Part shown: positions 10,240 through 26,760 of the stretch, piece by piece | Numbering within the stretch: position 1 is the first letter of the stretch | How the letters are laid out: each line of letters starts with the position of its first letter | Source of the DNA: Glycine soja | Taxonomy: Eukaryota > Streptophyta > Magnoliopsida > Fabales > Fabaceae | Direction: 5' to 3' | Assembly (NCBI RefSeq): GCF_004193775.1 | Contig: NC_041019.1 | Coordinates: 49,885,928 to 49,949,927 of the forward strand | DNA: 64,000 nucleotides | Program-made: the position numbers and the translations under genes | The notes under the pieces: generated by a model | What the model was told of the DNA's origin: nothing | The model's input: the letters and a program-made list of their open reading frames with translations, nothing else | Database searches by the model: none

Positions 10240-13200
10240 GGTTATGCAGCAGTAACAACACTTTCAATACATACACAGTCAACCCACTCAAGTTCTGTAG
10301 TACAATCTGCTTTCACCAAATTTGAATGTTACTCGTTATTCATTTTCTTAATATTGCTATTCCTTTGTATGTTGTTTCTAATTTTTTATGATTATGTAAG
10401 TTGTAATTTGTGACCATGTTATATAAAGATTGAAGAGCAAACATGTTGTAACGAGGTTGTTATCTGAATTTTTTGAAAACCCTTTCCTTCAAAGATTGAT
10501 AAGAGACGTGAAAGGCAAAGAATACGTGTTTCTTTCTCTCTTTTTTTTAAGGAGCACTACTTTGTTTCTGTCATAAGATAAAGTCTACAAGTAGTCACAA
10601 AATTAGGATCATAGGATTGATTTCCTTGAAAATGTTAATTGCTCCTGTTTATAACCGTGTATTTTGTAGGACTGAAGTATGTTGGTAAGAAAGATTGTGC
10701 TCTAAACTAAATCATGCATGCCAAGTTACTATGCCATGAAATGGATATCTTGATTTTTGATCTTATTTTCTGACTGTAAACCTAGCATATGCATTATAAT
10801 GATCATGATAAATGGTGTATTGATAAGCATCAACATGATCTATGTGTATTATATCTGGGGACCGGGGTGGTCCTTGTTCAGCTGAATCCATATGGATGGA
10901 CTATGTGCGAATGTGTGTGATTAGAAGTGAAGTTCTTCTGTCTTCAAAAATGAAAAAGAAAAATCTTCTAAAAATATCACTATTATCAGCAATTTTTTCT
11001 GGATCCCACTAACCATGAAAAAAATATTAAAGGGACAACGTGTGAAGGAGTTAGAGGAGGAAGAGCATTTTTCAAAGTTTGCGTTGTATGCATGACTCCA
11101 TAACAGTGACACCTGTGCGGTGTGTACATAATATTCTCATTCATGAATGTGACACTTGCACTAAACATCCACCGTCATATTTGTTTTTCTCTTAATATAC
11201 GGGGTCACTGTTTATACCATATATAAATTAGTTTATAAAAAAGCATAAACTTTTAAGTATGAACCATTGACCTAGGAAATGGTTAAATGTGAAGTGAACT
11301 AAGCTTCTTGGGTGCAAGGCACATAGTTGTAAATTGTTTGGTTTGAATTGGCTGGTAGTGTAATCTTTGTGTGAAGAAATGAAAAGAACTTGAGGTGCGA
11401 GATGCTTCGAGAACCAATGTTGAGAATACCTTCCAATTAGGCTAACCATTTTACCTATCTTTTGACATTAGCAGCCACATTAACGGAAAAAATGAATTAA
11501 TAATTTATTTAATACTTACTTTATTGAATATTAAAAAGATTTATATAAAAATATAATAGAAAAATTTAACATTTTTCAAAATTAACACATAAGATAAAGT
11601 GGGTGAAAGAAAATGAAATGCTATAAGATAAAGCAACTGTTGAAAAGATTTAAGTCACACGTGTTGGATAGATGTCTTTCATTGCCAACCACCTTAAAGT
11701 TATCACCCAACACAAAAATCAATTTCACATGATCAATGGCAAAAGGGAGACATGCCATGTTAGGATATCTATAAACACGTTAGAAACCAAGGGAAAACAT
11801 TTGAAATATATAAAGTTTTATAAGTTATGTTTAAGTGGATTTATTTTTTAGGGAAATAATTTTACAGATGTAAGGCACTAATTTATTCTCGAAATTATTC
11901 GTGTCGAAACATGTATGATTTGTAATACTTAGAAGAAAAATGTTATTTGTTATGAATCATTTTTCCCATTAAAAGCATGACTCGTAATTGCAAGGGAAAA
12001 CAGGTATTGAGTAATATATTAGCACCGTTTTGGTACAAATTAATTGTAAAGGATCAAATTACAATCTATCTTTATGTATTTTATTTCTTTGTGTTGAGTT
12101 AGAAACCAAGGGTATGACTGTTGTCCTCCAATTAGAGACTAATCCTAGACTAATCCTACTAGTGATATATGATTGGCATTGATTAAGAGAATTTTACATA
12201 AAAAAAAAATGAAATATGAATTCGTGACGTGAATGTATCGTCTACATGTGAATGCAATAGACATGCATTACTCATACCAGTCTTAGGCCAAATAAAACGC
12301 TATAGACATGCACCCCATATGGTCCTCATGCTAACCATACGTACACATGAAGCCAACCAAAACTGCAAAGCCTCACTTTGATACCCCCACCCCCATACAA
12401 AGTCCCTGACAGAAACAGAAAGAGATTGAAGCCATAAAAGAGGATTAGAAAACCATTCATAGAAGGGAAAAATGAAAGGTGCTTAACTTAGCATCTAGCC
12501 ATTAATTGACCATCGGGATCCTCATTCTGCATAACATTTGTCTTTAAAATTTGGTCATGGCTTTCCCGATACAAAAACATTCAACAGATCTCTTAAGTGA
12601 CCTTTCATTGCTATTAGTTAACTCTGGAGTGACAATACATGTGATATTGACATGAATAGTTGACACTAACTTGACATTAAGGGCAAAATGCGTGAAAACT
12701 TAAAAGAGACAAATCATGTTACCAAACCTTTAGAAAAATGGCAAAAGTGGTGAAAATGGTGTCTGAATTCCTAATTCCTTACTTTCCCGGTCTACTAAAT
12801 CCTCTGAGTCATTTAGGTTGTTTGATTTATAAATAAAAATTATTTTAAATACATCATTACTACATTTATTAACTGTACTTTTATTTATTAAATTGCATAG
12901 AGTTATTTATTAGTTAAATTTAAGATAATAATTTGATTATATAAAAAACTACCATCTTAAATATTACACCGCGTTAATAGTTTGTTAAATTTGATTAATT
13001 AAAATAAAAATAAATTTATAAGATATTGTATAATTTAACTAATAAATAATTAAAATAAAATTTAACAAATATATTAATTGAATCGGGTTGGGACAACCCA
13101 AACTTTTCCTCAAATTATACTGAGTCTAATTCCTTAAAAGTTGAATCCATAGAAATAATTTCAGACCAGATTAATGGGATAGAACAAGTCATAAACATCC

Positions 13201-13603
13201 CTAAAGATGAGGAAAGGCTAATGAAATTCGTTCTCTTCAACCCTTTGAGACTAGATTAAGGAAGTTACAAAATGTACAAATTGGTTCCTTAATGCAAGAT
13301 GTTTAAATTAGACCGTTTAAAACTCTCATTTTTGTCTCGTGTTTTCCCATGTTATCAAATGTAAAAAAAAAATTACTTATTTTTTATTTACAAGGTATTT
13401 ATTAAGAAATGAAAATATTTACTAAATAAATTAATAAGATTTTGTGTATTTTAACTAATAAATAATTTTATATAATTAAAAAACATTTAATAAATAAATT
13501 TATCATCTTAATTTTTAATATAATGAAGAGTTGAGTTATTTATACAACAATTTATAAAACAATACTCTTTTTCATGTCTATCTCCCTCTATCAGACTTTT
13601 TTT
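10240..13603. other. 3' UTR of FERONIA-like gene and intergenic DNA
   Basis: The 3' UTR probably ends near 10430-10450 (ATTATGTAAG, ATATAAAG). Beyond that no ORF has coding character. ACCCCCACCCCC at 12382-12393 and two AT-rich stretches stand out only by composition. I see no gene. Confidence 0.5.
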
Positions 13604-14096
13604 TAGTTTTTACCCAGAGGGGTTTAAACTTTTTTTCAAAATTATCAAATGAAGATAGTTTTTGAAAATATACCCATTTAGGGGTAAGTCATATATGTAA
13701 ATACGATTTTATAAATAGAAGTCATAAATATAAATATGACTCCTAAATTTTATTTTATTTTTAATTTTCATAAATAGAAATCTCAAAACATGGTATGACT
13801 TCATCTTCCCTTTGATATTGATTTTTTAATTATAAAGCAGAAGTCGTGAATGAACTCACTATTTTGGTGAGGAAAAGTAAAATAAATAAATAAAATTCAG
13901 AATTCGTAAAAGCAAATATGAATTTGGTGAGGAAAATTAAAAAACAAAAAACCACATAAGTCATTATAATTTATATATGACTTTTGAAACAAAGTCGTAT
14001 TCCAATTTACGACTTATCCATAAACGGTTAATTATTCAAAATTTACCTCATCTGATAATTTTGAAAGAAAAAAAAAACCTTGGTAAAGAAAAAACC
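13604..14096. mobile_element. Foldback inverted-repeat element related to the 56.5-kb element
   Basis: The left arm (from about 13604, AGTTTTTACCC, containing TCAAAATTATCAAATGA and GGGGTAAGTC) is the inverted complement of the right arm (to about 14096, containing TCATCTGATAATTTTGA and CGACTTATCC). The interior repeats AAGTCAT / AAGTCGT and GGTGAGGAAAA motifs. The AAGTCRTAA interior and the TTTTTACCC end resemble the larger element at 56526-57855. Exact ends and a target duplication could not be fixed. Confidence 0.65.
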
Positions 14097-15027
14097 TATC
14101 CATCACATCTTTCGTTATATATCGTTTTTCTCTTCTTTTTTTTTCTCTCTGTATTTTTTTTTTTTTACAATTTATTGTACAAACAACATTTCTCTACAAT
14201 AAATATAAACATACACTTACTCTTCGTATACTTTTCCACTCCATTTTCTTCCCACCTCTCTTTGTTTTCTATCAAACTATATTATTTATTTTTAAAAGAT
14301 ATTTATATTATTTTTTAAAATTAAAATAGTAAAAAAAATATTAAATTCAATTCAATTCACAGTATCCTGTTTTAAAATGAGCAGATAGCTTTATATTTAA
14401 TATTCATTTAGTATAAAATATCGTAATCTTATTATGCTGAAATTTAAAATCGAATGCATCATATATGAATTGGTAAAAAAATATCGTAATCTTCATTATT
14501 TGTTCACTTTAGATCAATAATTTTTTAGGAGTAAGGCCAAACAACTGATACAAGGAGTGCAACATCAGTTAGCCCAACTGATAAAGAAAAAGAAAAAAAT
14601 CTATACACACTATACTGTGCATTGCTACAAACCATCAAGTAGGTCAACGATCTCTCTCTCATTTTCTTTCTCTTTGTATTTAGTATTTTGATCACTTTTA
14701 ATTCAAAACAAACAAATGAAGGGGACAAGGTAGTGTAGTCACAACCAAATGCCAAGCCACCGATTGATCAATGGGAATTGAGCCATATGGCATGACACAA
14801 AATTGAATTTGCTTAAACAACAAAATACAACAAATTTTTATATTTGCAAAACAGGCTTGTTCTAACTAACTACAGCAACATCACTTTGGATTGGAGAAAT
14901 TCATGTGCCATGTCTTATATTTACATCCGAGGAAGAATACAACGACACTCACGGGAAAAAAAAATGTAGAACACTAGTTATGACTTGTGAAAGGACAAAG
15001 GGCACAGCAACATGAATAAGAAAACAG
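14097..15027. other. Intergenic / 3' flank of the thioredoxin gene
   Basis: T-rich DNA to about 14320, then sequence without a convincing ORF. The 3' UTR of the minus-strand thioredoxin presumably occupies about 14800-15027. Nothing else is seen. Confidence 0.45.
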
Positions 15028-16184
15028 TCACTGCTTATATTCGGGAAGCGAATCATTAATGGCAACAATCTTCTTCTGCAGTTCTGGCTTGTTGGCTCCT
15101 ACAAGTTTGTCAAGTTGTTGTCCATCTTTAAGAAAGAAGAAAGTTGGTGTGGCTTTGATGTCCCATGAAGTGCTAAAGTCCTGCAACATTCGTGTTCAAT
15201 AAAATGCCTTAACACTCACCAGGGACAAACTTCATGGTCATGAAACAAACTTTAATGTGATTATGTCCCCTTTTTCAAGGTAAAATTATATTTTTGCTGC
15301 AGGTGGCACTTGAGTTTGTTTTGTGTTTAGATATAAGGGAATACTAGTTCTTACAAAATAACTCTGAAATAATAGTATAATAATGTCTATAGCTTCAGTA
15401 CTTACAGTTAGTTCATCCACATCAACTACCAAGAACATCATAGAAGTGTATTTCTCAGATAATTCACAGTAATATGGTGCAATCATCTTACAAGGACCAC
15501 ACCATGCTGCACTGAAATTTGCAATCACCTGTTGAAGATGGATTCATAGTATTAAATTATTGTACCGAAGGAAAATAAATTACTCAAATTCTAACTAAGA
15601 CCCCGAGGACACTTATCAAGGAAACAAAAATTGAAAGTTTTTATGAAAAAGAAAGCATCTGTTATATTAAGAATACAAAAGTCATTTAATACATGCTTTC
15701 TTCTAAGTAACTAGAAGCATTTAGCGAAGTGTACATAGGCATAATATGAATAAATTTCTCAACGAATTCTTATAGAAGAAGAAAATAAGGAGTTACAATG
15801 AATCAAACTTCTCTCATAAGTTAAAGTCAATTTATGCACCTAGGTTTCTTTAAAAGTTTCCTCTTCTAACTTCTTCAAAGGTTACACATAACCTGATTTC
15901 AACTAATTTAGAACACTTATTTATTTTACTTCTTTATTTTCTTCTCTTATAAGTACTTATTGAAAAGTTTATCCAAACTAAACCTTAATGATCCTCAATT
16001 AGTGCTCTTAAGGTACTCATTAGCAAACCCCAACAGATTATATAGAATAGCAAGTAAAATAAAGTTAAAAGAAAATATACAGGAAAATCTGCAAACAGTA
16101 TATTTATATTACTATATATTTTATTCAAAAAGGGAGGGAACGACATCAATATATCTCTATAAGCATCCACTATTGGGTGCTGGT

Positions 16185-16217
<33 letters not shown>

Positions 16218-17874
16218 TACTAATCAACAATAATTTAATATCCTAATACCTAGTTTGCAGAAATTTTACGCCACTACTAGACTAGCAAGAGTAAAAGTGT
16301 AAAACCATGTCAAAACTCAAAAGAGAGACAAAATCATGTCGCGCTTTTCAAGGTTCAAGAGTACATTGCAGGATATCCATTGAGATTATCAGGTTATATC
16401 CTTAGTCTTTAGATAAGTCTTAGACTGTTGCATCAGTCTCCATATTATCATGAAAAATTCTTTCAATGTTTTTGTCAAAATTAATAGCAGGGAATCAAAT
16501 ATCCTGATTCTGAATCAGATCACACACATTGTTTGTCAGGTGCTTACACAAATACAACTCATCACAATGCTAGAAATGAGATAGTAGCATGTTGATTACA
16601 TTTGAAAGATAATTGAAACAGAATCCAAAATTAGCTTGACAATAAAGTAGAAGCACTCAATAGAAAGAAAACAGAAGACACAGAGCATTTCATTAATATG
16701 GACGCTTGAGTGTAGAATTCTTTCCAAAGTTATAACCTTAAAATTCCTAAAGAGGTACTGAAAATACAGATGTTATCAAACTATACACATGCATGATAAG
16801 TCATGGTAAGGTATTAGTGGTTCATCCAAACCACACAACAAAATGGAAATAGGTCTTTAATTTTACTGTCCTACAGAGTAAAAAAGAGGGAAAACTTACA
16901 ATTTTGCCATCCCTCCTTGCTTCTTCCAAATATTGGTCCCACGCTTCTTTGGTGGTAATAAGTTTCACATTCCCAGCAGCAAAATCCACATTATGATCAG
17001 AATCATTATCCCTAGCTTTATTCTACAAGCATTAGAAACATGAAACTTCTCAGTCAACTAGTTTATCAATGTTTACAAAGTTAAGCATTGAGGCTCCGCT
17101 AAGCTATCCCACAAAAACACACTGAAATCTTTTCCCGTTGTTCTTTGTGGCAGCCAGTAGCAGGTAGAAACAGAATAGTCAGGGCTAGAGGCTGACATCA
17201 GAATCAAACTTCTAGCTACAGAAGGAATACTATCATATCATACTGCATTAATAGGGTTTCCATACGCCAAAAACACTGCAATATCAGAGATAAGCAAGAA
17301 CGGGGATGTGGAAAAGAGACATTTTGAAATAACCGTTAGTTACAGATAATCTCTCCCTTTGTCCCCATTTAAAAGATAAAGGAAGACCGGGGGGTGGCAG
17401 GAGGAGAAGTAAGTGAAGAAAGTTGCAAAATAGAAAATGCATACATAAAATAATTGCCAATTTCTAATTCTTCCATAGTTCTCATTAGTTTTGCATCCTG
17501 TTAAATTTGTTTCTCTATTCTTGTTTTCATCATCACTGTCTAACCTATCTGCTACAGATTACGTACAAGTTACAGCACATTTCACACAACCACAAAAAGA
17601 AGCCACAGTAAAAATCTATCAGTTCAAAATTACAAACAGCAAGGGAGCCTTCCTTATGACATCCAGGTAAACACTATCAATGAGAAAACACCATACAACA
17701 CACTTTGCAGGAAATTTATTTTGCTTTCAGAGTATGCTTTCTGATGAAGAAAACAATTTATCAGAGATAACAGGTGAAAGGCCTGAGGCTTTCAACTTAT
17801 AATAGGCATAAGAATAAAGATTATGAATGATTGATGCATCCAAATATTCTCACCTTAGACACACAACTCCCCAT
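15028..17874 (-). CDS. TRXH9: h-type thioredoxin with MGSC N-terminus (TRX h9-like), 139 aa
   Basis: Dithiol-disulfide oxidoreductase that reduces target proteins. Four exons on the minus strand, all phase 0: 17854-17874, 16900-17022, 15406-15528, 15028-15180 (TGA). The first exon encodes only MGSCVSK. The active site WCGPC is at residues 57-61 and the cis-Pro loop KATPT at about 98-102. The protein ends SLPEYKQ. Gly2 and Cys4 are the N-myristoylation and S-acylation positions known for subgroup II h thioredoxins such as Arabidopsis TRX h9, which sit at the plasma membrane and can move between cells. Membrane attachment here is therefore inferred. The 21-nt first coding exon was found by its match to MGSCVSK and a clean AAG|GTGAGA donor. 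Thioredoxin fold length is normal, with no defect seen. Confidence 0.93.
15733..15985. mobile_element. MITE-like element, copy A, in a thioredoxin intron
   Basis: The right end GAAAAGTTTATCCAAACTAA matches the ends of two better-preserved copies at about 46060 and 47778. The interior shares CTCATAAGTTAAAGTCAA, TTTATGCAC and TTTTCTTCTCTTATAAGT. The left end is decayed (GAATAAATTTCTC). Same family as copies B and C. Confidence 0.6.
16184..16217. repeat. (GA)n followed by (GACA)n microsatellite in a thioredoxin intron
   Basis: GAGAGA... runs from 16184 into GACA repeats to about 16217; a simple-sequence repeat within an intron. Confidence 0.9.
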
Positions 17875-18960
17875 ATAATTGTTTGAAAGCCACAAACTTT
17901 ATACTTTAATGAATGGAAGCCTGAAAGAAGGAAGACCACCGATGTCAGCATATCAAATTTTTCCAAGTCAACCAGAACAAAAGGGAAAGTACAGAAGACA
18001 ATAGCCAAGTCACAGGTTGATTAATAATCGTATGCAACACTCAATTACTGGACTATCTATCAGCCTGCAAGTTACACCAAGGCCACAGGTAAAGCAAAAA
18101 GTAAGCAGCATAAGAAAATATGCACTCCTATAAATGTTCACCTAACCAAATATCAGAAATCACATCCTTATATAAATTTCCAAAAAAAAGGAACCACAAA
18201 CAACTACAGTGCAAGAAAAGATGAAATCTGATAATAGAAAGTATTTTACTCTTCAAACATGCATGCATTCTCAACATTTGTCAAGTTGAAGCAGAGGGTA
18301 ACAAAAACCCTACACTCCTCCACAATCACAAGAAGAGTAGAGTGTGCCATATAGAAGCCAAAATGAGACTGAGAAGAATGAAGGGACACAAAATGAAAAT
18401 TAGAATGTATATTTAGACATGACACATGGTTTATTTCTCAATTTTTCATCCATTCCTACAAGAATGCCAAAACACAAGCTCCCATAAATGCAAAGCAAAG
18501 TAAACAAACTCCCAACATGTTGGTTTTTCCTCAGAAAATTGGTTTTGTTGCTGAGAAACTCAAGAAGACCAGAATGTAAATAATTCGGGGAATCAAATCA
18601 ATACCAAATTTTCCATATCTGGAAGGTTAAAGTTGCAAGCTTTCCATCATTTTCCATACAATAAAAACAACCCCATCAAAAATAAATTAGAAAAAGAAAC
18701 AAATTTAATTGAAGGAAGAGTCACAATTAAATCACCTCAAAAAAATTGAGGTTTGAGATAGCTTAATTAGAGAGAAGGATAAATTCAGTGATGAAAGACA
18801 AATCGTACCCAATTAACAGAATTAAGATGAAACGAGGTAGTGATTGTGAAAAACCACAAATTACTACCACTCCTCGGATTCGGAGAAGATAAGGAAAGAG
18901 CTATCGCGGTTTCGTGAATAACAAAGATTTTGGTGTTGGTTTAAACACAGGATAATATAT
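17875..18960 (-). promoter_or_regulatory. 5' leader, possible leader intron and promoter of the thioredoxin gene
   Basis: The minus strand upstream of the 17874 start shows no longer coding exon. A GC-richer leader-like stretch at about 18815-18930 followed downstream by GG|GTACGA (about 18807) suggests a non-coding first exon and a leader intron of about 0.9 kb. The promoter would lie beyond 18950. This is inference from composition and splice-like signals only. Confidence 0.35.
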
Positions 18961-21900
18961 ACTCAAACAGGTTCTTGAAACAGAAGCTATTTATAATTAT
19001 ATAATTATATTGATATATAATCAAGTTTTGGTATGGATGTCTGATGAATTATAATTATAAAAGGCCTCTAACTTAGAACGTGGCAAAACAAAACTACTTA
19101 TAATATTAATATTAGTTAATTAATTAATCACTTGAAGCCACCTAAGATGAATATAAAGTAAAATCCTAAGCTTGATTTTAACACCGTCCAGGTTCAATCA
19201 ATTCCTTACATACCAATAATCCTTACTCTCTAACAATATAACTCTTCAAACTTGAGACGCCAATTGTTCTCTTTTTAGCGGCCAAAGTTTTAGATCCGTC
19301 AATATTCTTACAATAATTAAGAAAGAAAAAAAATTATGAACACCAAAAAGTACCAAAGGGGCCTAAATCTCTGGACTAGACCTGACTTTGATATAGCATC
19401 TGAAAATGTACGTACTGAATCACGCATTTTTTTTGTGTGATGAAATAATAAATTATCTATTTTTTAATCAGGATATATTTTTTAAAAATCAATAATTAAT
19501 CTCTGAAAATACAAAAAATGTTAAGAATTGATCTCCCTTAACATATATTTTATCCATACGTTTTTGCCGAAAATTGATAATTAAAATTTGAAATTATTAT
19601 TCCGAGTCACTACTAAATCACGCATTTAATTCTCTCTAGAGTGTTTTGTTGCATTATTGCACATTTATACAGATAAATTTTGAAATTCTTATAAAGGTTT
19701 TATTGAGCCTTTATGATTGGTTTCTTTTTTTCTTCTTTCTTGGTACGGCCGGTATTTGTGTTGAAAAAAAATAATTTATGCAGCATTTTACATTTTTTTT
19801 TACAATGGTGACACGAAGTTAAAAACATTTGACAGAGACTCGTAGTTTCTGTTATGTTCATCTATCTATTGTGTTCTTTAGGCACCTATAATATACAGTA
19901 CATATGCTTCAAAATTGACCACATATCCGTATAGTACCTGCATTAAATACTACTAATACAGTAATATATATAAATGAGACTACCTTTGTATTAAAATTTG
20001 ACTGCTTTATCTTTAAATTTCTTAATATATATTTTTTCTTTAGATAATGAATGAATTATTATCCTAATTTGAATAATGACATTTTGTTTTAAATTTGGCT
20101 GTGATTATACTTTTAAATAATTTTAAAAAATAAATAAATAAAAACTAACAATGAATGATAATGAGAATTAATATAAATGTTAGTTATGCTAAAGAAAAAT
20201 TAATCAATAAACTATAAGCAATTTATAAGCATATATAATTATATTTTAAATAGTGTTTATACTGTTGGAACTATATTTTAATTTTTTAGAAAAGTTATTG
20301 TATTTACGTGTCTTATTATCTTATATCTATATCCATGCAATATAATTATACACTTGTCAATTCTTCTTATGATAAAGTTAAGAAATAAATTGTTGCCGTG
20401 TAATTTCTAATGGATAACGTTAAATAAATCTCCATCATTGACAGAAAGATGTATTCGCATCTCAGATTCTTTCACAATTCTTGGTTAATTAAACAGAGTT
20501 TTAATATGGAATATCAGAATAGCTAGCTAGTTAGAATCTATGATTGTTACAAAAATATACAACAAGAATATATCAGATTGTGACAGAAAAAGAAGAAAAT
20601 AAAAAAATAGTGTGGGTCTGATCTATTTATATACGTATCAATGGGTGTCACGTGGTATTTATTAAAAGAAAAGTTGTAATAATAGTACTAATACAAATCA
20701 AAGTGCATGCCACGTCTGTTCCAAAGAATTTAAGAAAGAAGTCCATGGTGATTGTGGCCATGATTTTCGTGTTTAAATCATTGATAGTGGCTAGTGAATC
20801 AGCCAACACGCGGTTTCTGATCTCAAGTATCAACGCTGGACTTTAGAATTTAGATACATATATACAATAACTCTTTTTTTATGTTAAATTCATATGTACA
20901 TCTCGTATTATTACAATTTTTTTAATTAACTTTATAAATTTTATTTATTTTTAACTGAGTTCTTATATTAATTTTAAATTTATATTAAGGTACCTATATT
21001 AATTTATTATGAAAAATTTATTAGACTTTGACAAATATTTTATCATATATAGATAATGTTATTTCATGTTGGTCCAAATAATGTTGTAGCACATAAAAAA
21101 AATTAATTTTTTTATCTAACCTGTCTCAACATCTCTTGTTTTTCATTCTCAACCGTCTATTATCTTTCAAATTGTAATTCAACCCTTAAATGTGGATGTC
21201 ATCTCCAACTGTAACTTCAATCATAGTGCATGATTATTCTTTAATTTGTTTTTAATGTTGTTTGATTCTCCTTAATCACCTATGTAACAGTTTATGATTT
21301 GGATTTACACCTCTCTAATCAGCTTAGGTATATTGATTTAAGGTTCACATCTACGTATACCAATATGATCAATATTTCATCACCTCTAATAAATTCTTCA
21401 CAACAAATTAACATAAGGACTCATTACAAATTTAAAATTAATATAAGGATGCAATTAAAAGAAATAAATACAGAAACCTAATTACAAAGTTTATAATAGT
21501 ACGGAGACTTAAAGATTAATTTAACCCTTTTTAACACCATTTGTAATTTTCTATGAGTATTTCATTGTGTTGTGTACGGGTTGAATTTTGTTTGTACTTA
21601 TTACGAGCTTATTTGTTTTATATAAGATAAATAATTTTTATATAGTACAAGTAAAGTTTATGATTAAGAATAATTAAAATGTATACCTTTATTATGGCTA
21701 ATAGTGCAAAATTAATTTTATCTAATTTCAAAATGAAATAATTATTAATTATTTATCAGCGTTTTTCATTTATAAAGTGGGTTAGTTTTTGAGTAAACTA
21801 CGTTCTCTTTTTTTTAGAAAATTTATAAATCACATTCTCTTCTCTTTTTATTTTTAAAACATGCATTCTTCTCATAGTAGTAACTAGGAAGTAATTATTA

Positions 21901-23411
21901 ATGTTTCTCAATGAGTTTTGGGTAGTAGTGACTAGTAAGCACTTATGAATTTCTTATTTTCTTTTTTACAAATTTTACTTATTGTCGTGATAATTAATTT
22001 TGAATATTTTATGAAATGGGAATTATTTATGAAATGGATGAAATGTGCAAGGAGAAAACAGAGTGGTGGGGGCTTTTAATTTTGCCAAGCTGGAGTCAGA
22101 AGACAAGACAAGACAATGAGCCCCACAACCTACTCTTTTTCTGTGGACTATAATAGCTTTAGGTACAAGACAGTTGTGCAAGAGAAGAGATGAACCACGG
22201 AACTATAATAGCTTTAGTCAGGTGTCAAAGCAAAACAACAAAAGCACCAATTACAGGCAAATCAAACTCCAACCTTAATAAATAGGGAAAGCAAATTTCT
22301 AAATGCAATAATAAGTGACGCAGGAATCCATTTGTCGCTTGAAACTTTGTATTCATAAAAATAAGAATAACAATTATCTAACTTAACTTTTTAAACTCTT
22401 GTTTTTTATTCCTATGTGAGTTTAATCATAATGTATTATTAATGTACCATTTAATTATAAATTATTATTAATATAATTTTTAAAGTAATTATTATAAAAA
22501 TCAATAAACTTATCATACAAAATGAATTATAATTAAAAGATAATGTAAAATTATTTTATCTTTTTTGAATTTTAGCTTATTAAAGTGCTTTATCTTCAAG
22601 AGATTTTCAAAATTTATATTTAACTGATTTTTTTTCATTTAAAACAATTATTCCAGTGGATACTTTGTCCAGAAGCAAAGGGCATTCATATCTAATAGAC
22701 AATCTATGCTGAAAATAAGCCATAGTTGATGCCGATAAAATTCAGGGTTTGAGAACTGAGTCTCTACATGCCTTAGCTCTAGCCACTAAGTTAGAACAAA
22801 AGAAAAAAGTTCACATCATATTTAATTACATTTTGTTGGAGTGTCTTATTTTACAATCATCCCATTCTCGTTAGTAAGACGTTGTCCATTATTTTCTAAC
22901 CACCCCATCATCGTTTTCAATGTTTTTACAATTGGGTTAGTGTTACATATAAAACAGCACCTTAACATAGTTTATTAGAGATTATTTAACAGGAGATGTT
23001 ATCACAATTATTGTGCCCGTCTAAATCAGTTTATTTTGAAGAACCAATTACTTAATTTTACTGGCATTCAAAAAATGCTTTCGAAAAACCTGATTATTTT
23101 TCTTGGAAAAAGCTGATTAAAACATATTGGGAAAGGTCTGTGCTTCATATGACTATTTCTACATTACTTCATAGAGGAAGTTACAACACAGCAATGACAC
23201 AAATAACATCCTGTTCATGCGTTTGCATCATGATAAAAACATCACAGTGGTTGTTGAACACAGTTATTTTTTTTATCAAATTAAGACACCTCCCTTCCCT
23301 AGCCCCTCATAACAGAAACATAATCTTACCCAGAAAACAGGAAGTGAAAAGCAAACCCACAAAAGTTTTCATAGATGCAATCCATTTCAATATACATTAT
23401 CCAAACACAAA
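18961..23411. other. AT-rich intergenic region between thioredoxin and UBC genes
   Basis: No gene recognised apart from the foldback element at 20883-21524. Short open frames here (for example around 20650-20850) overlap on both strands, lack known domains and are likely chance. The UBC 3' UTR presumably covers about 23150-23411. Confidence 0.45.
20883..21524. mobile_element. Foldback / long inverted-repeat element
   Basis: The left arm (about 20883-21000: GTTAAATT, TATTATTACAA, CTTATATTAATTTTAAATTT) is complementary in order to the right arm (about 21410-21524: AAATTTAAAATTAATATAAG, ATAATAGTACGGAG, AATTTAAC). About 640 bp in total with no coding capacity. Target duplication not resolved. 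Confidence 0.55.
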
Positions 23412-26423
<3,012 letters not shown>

Positions 26424-26760
26424 AGGAGGGACGATACGCGTTCAGATCTGAAAGGGAAAGAGCGATCAGAACGGAACCCTAGAAATGAAAGTGAAAGTGA
26501 AAAGGGAAATAGAGAGAGACATGTGTATATGTGAGTGTGAGGCTGAGGTGGTTGGATTGGAGGATTAGGAATGAGGGATGGATCGAAAGAGAAGAGGAAG
26601 AGACGCAGCGTCAATCCCTCCAATCCCAAACCCCTCTCTCTGTGTCTGAAACTGCTCGCTCTCTCTCTCACACACTCACAAATACCCGCAAAATGTCCCT
26701 TTTTGGTTGGATATATTCCCACACCAAATGACACCCTTATCCATTTCTTTCTTCTTTATA
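26424..26760 (-). promoter_or_regulatory. 5' leader and proximal promoter of the UBC gene
   Basis: Upstream of the ATG the minus strand has TTTCCCTTTCAG at about 26449-26460, a possible leader-intron acceptor, and a CT/GA-rich leader to about 26690 (CTCTCTCTCTC on the plus strand near 26660). Leader introns are common in plant UBC8-class genes. The transcription start was not fixed. Confidence 0.4.
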
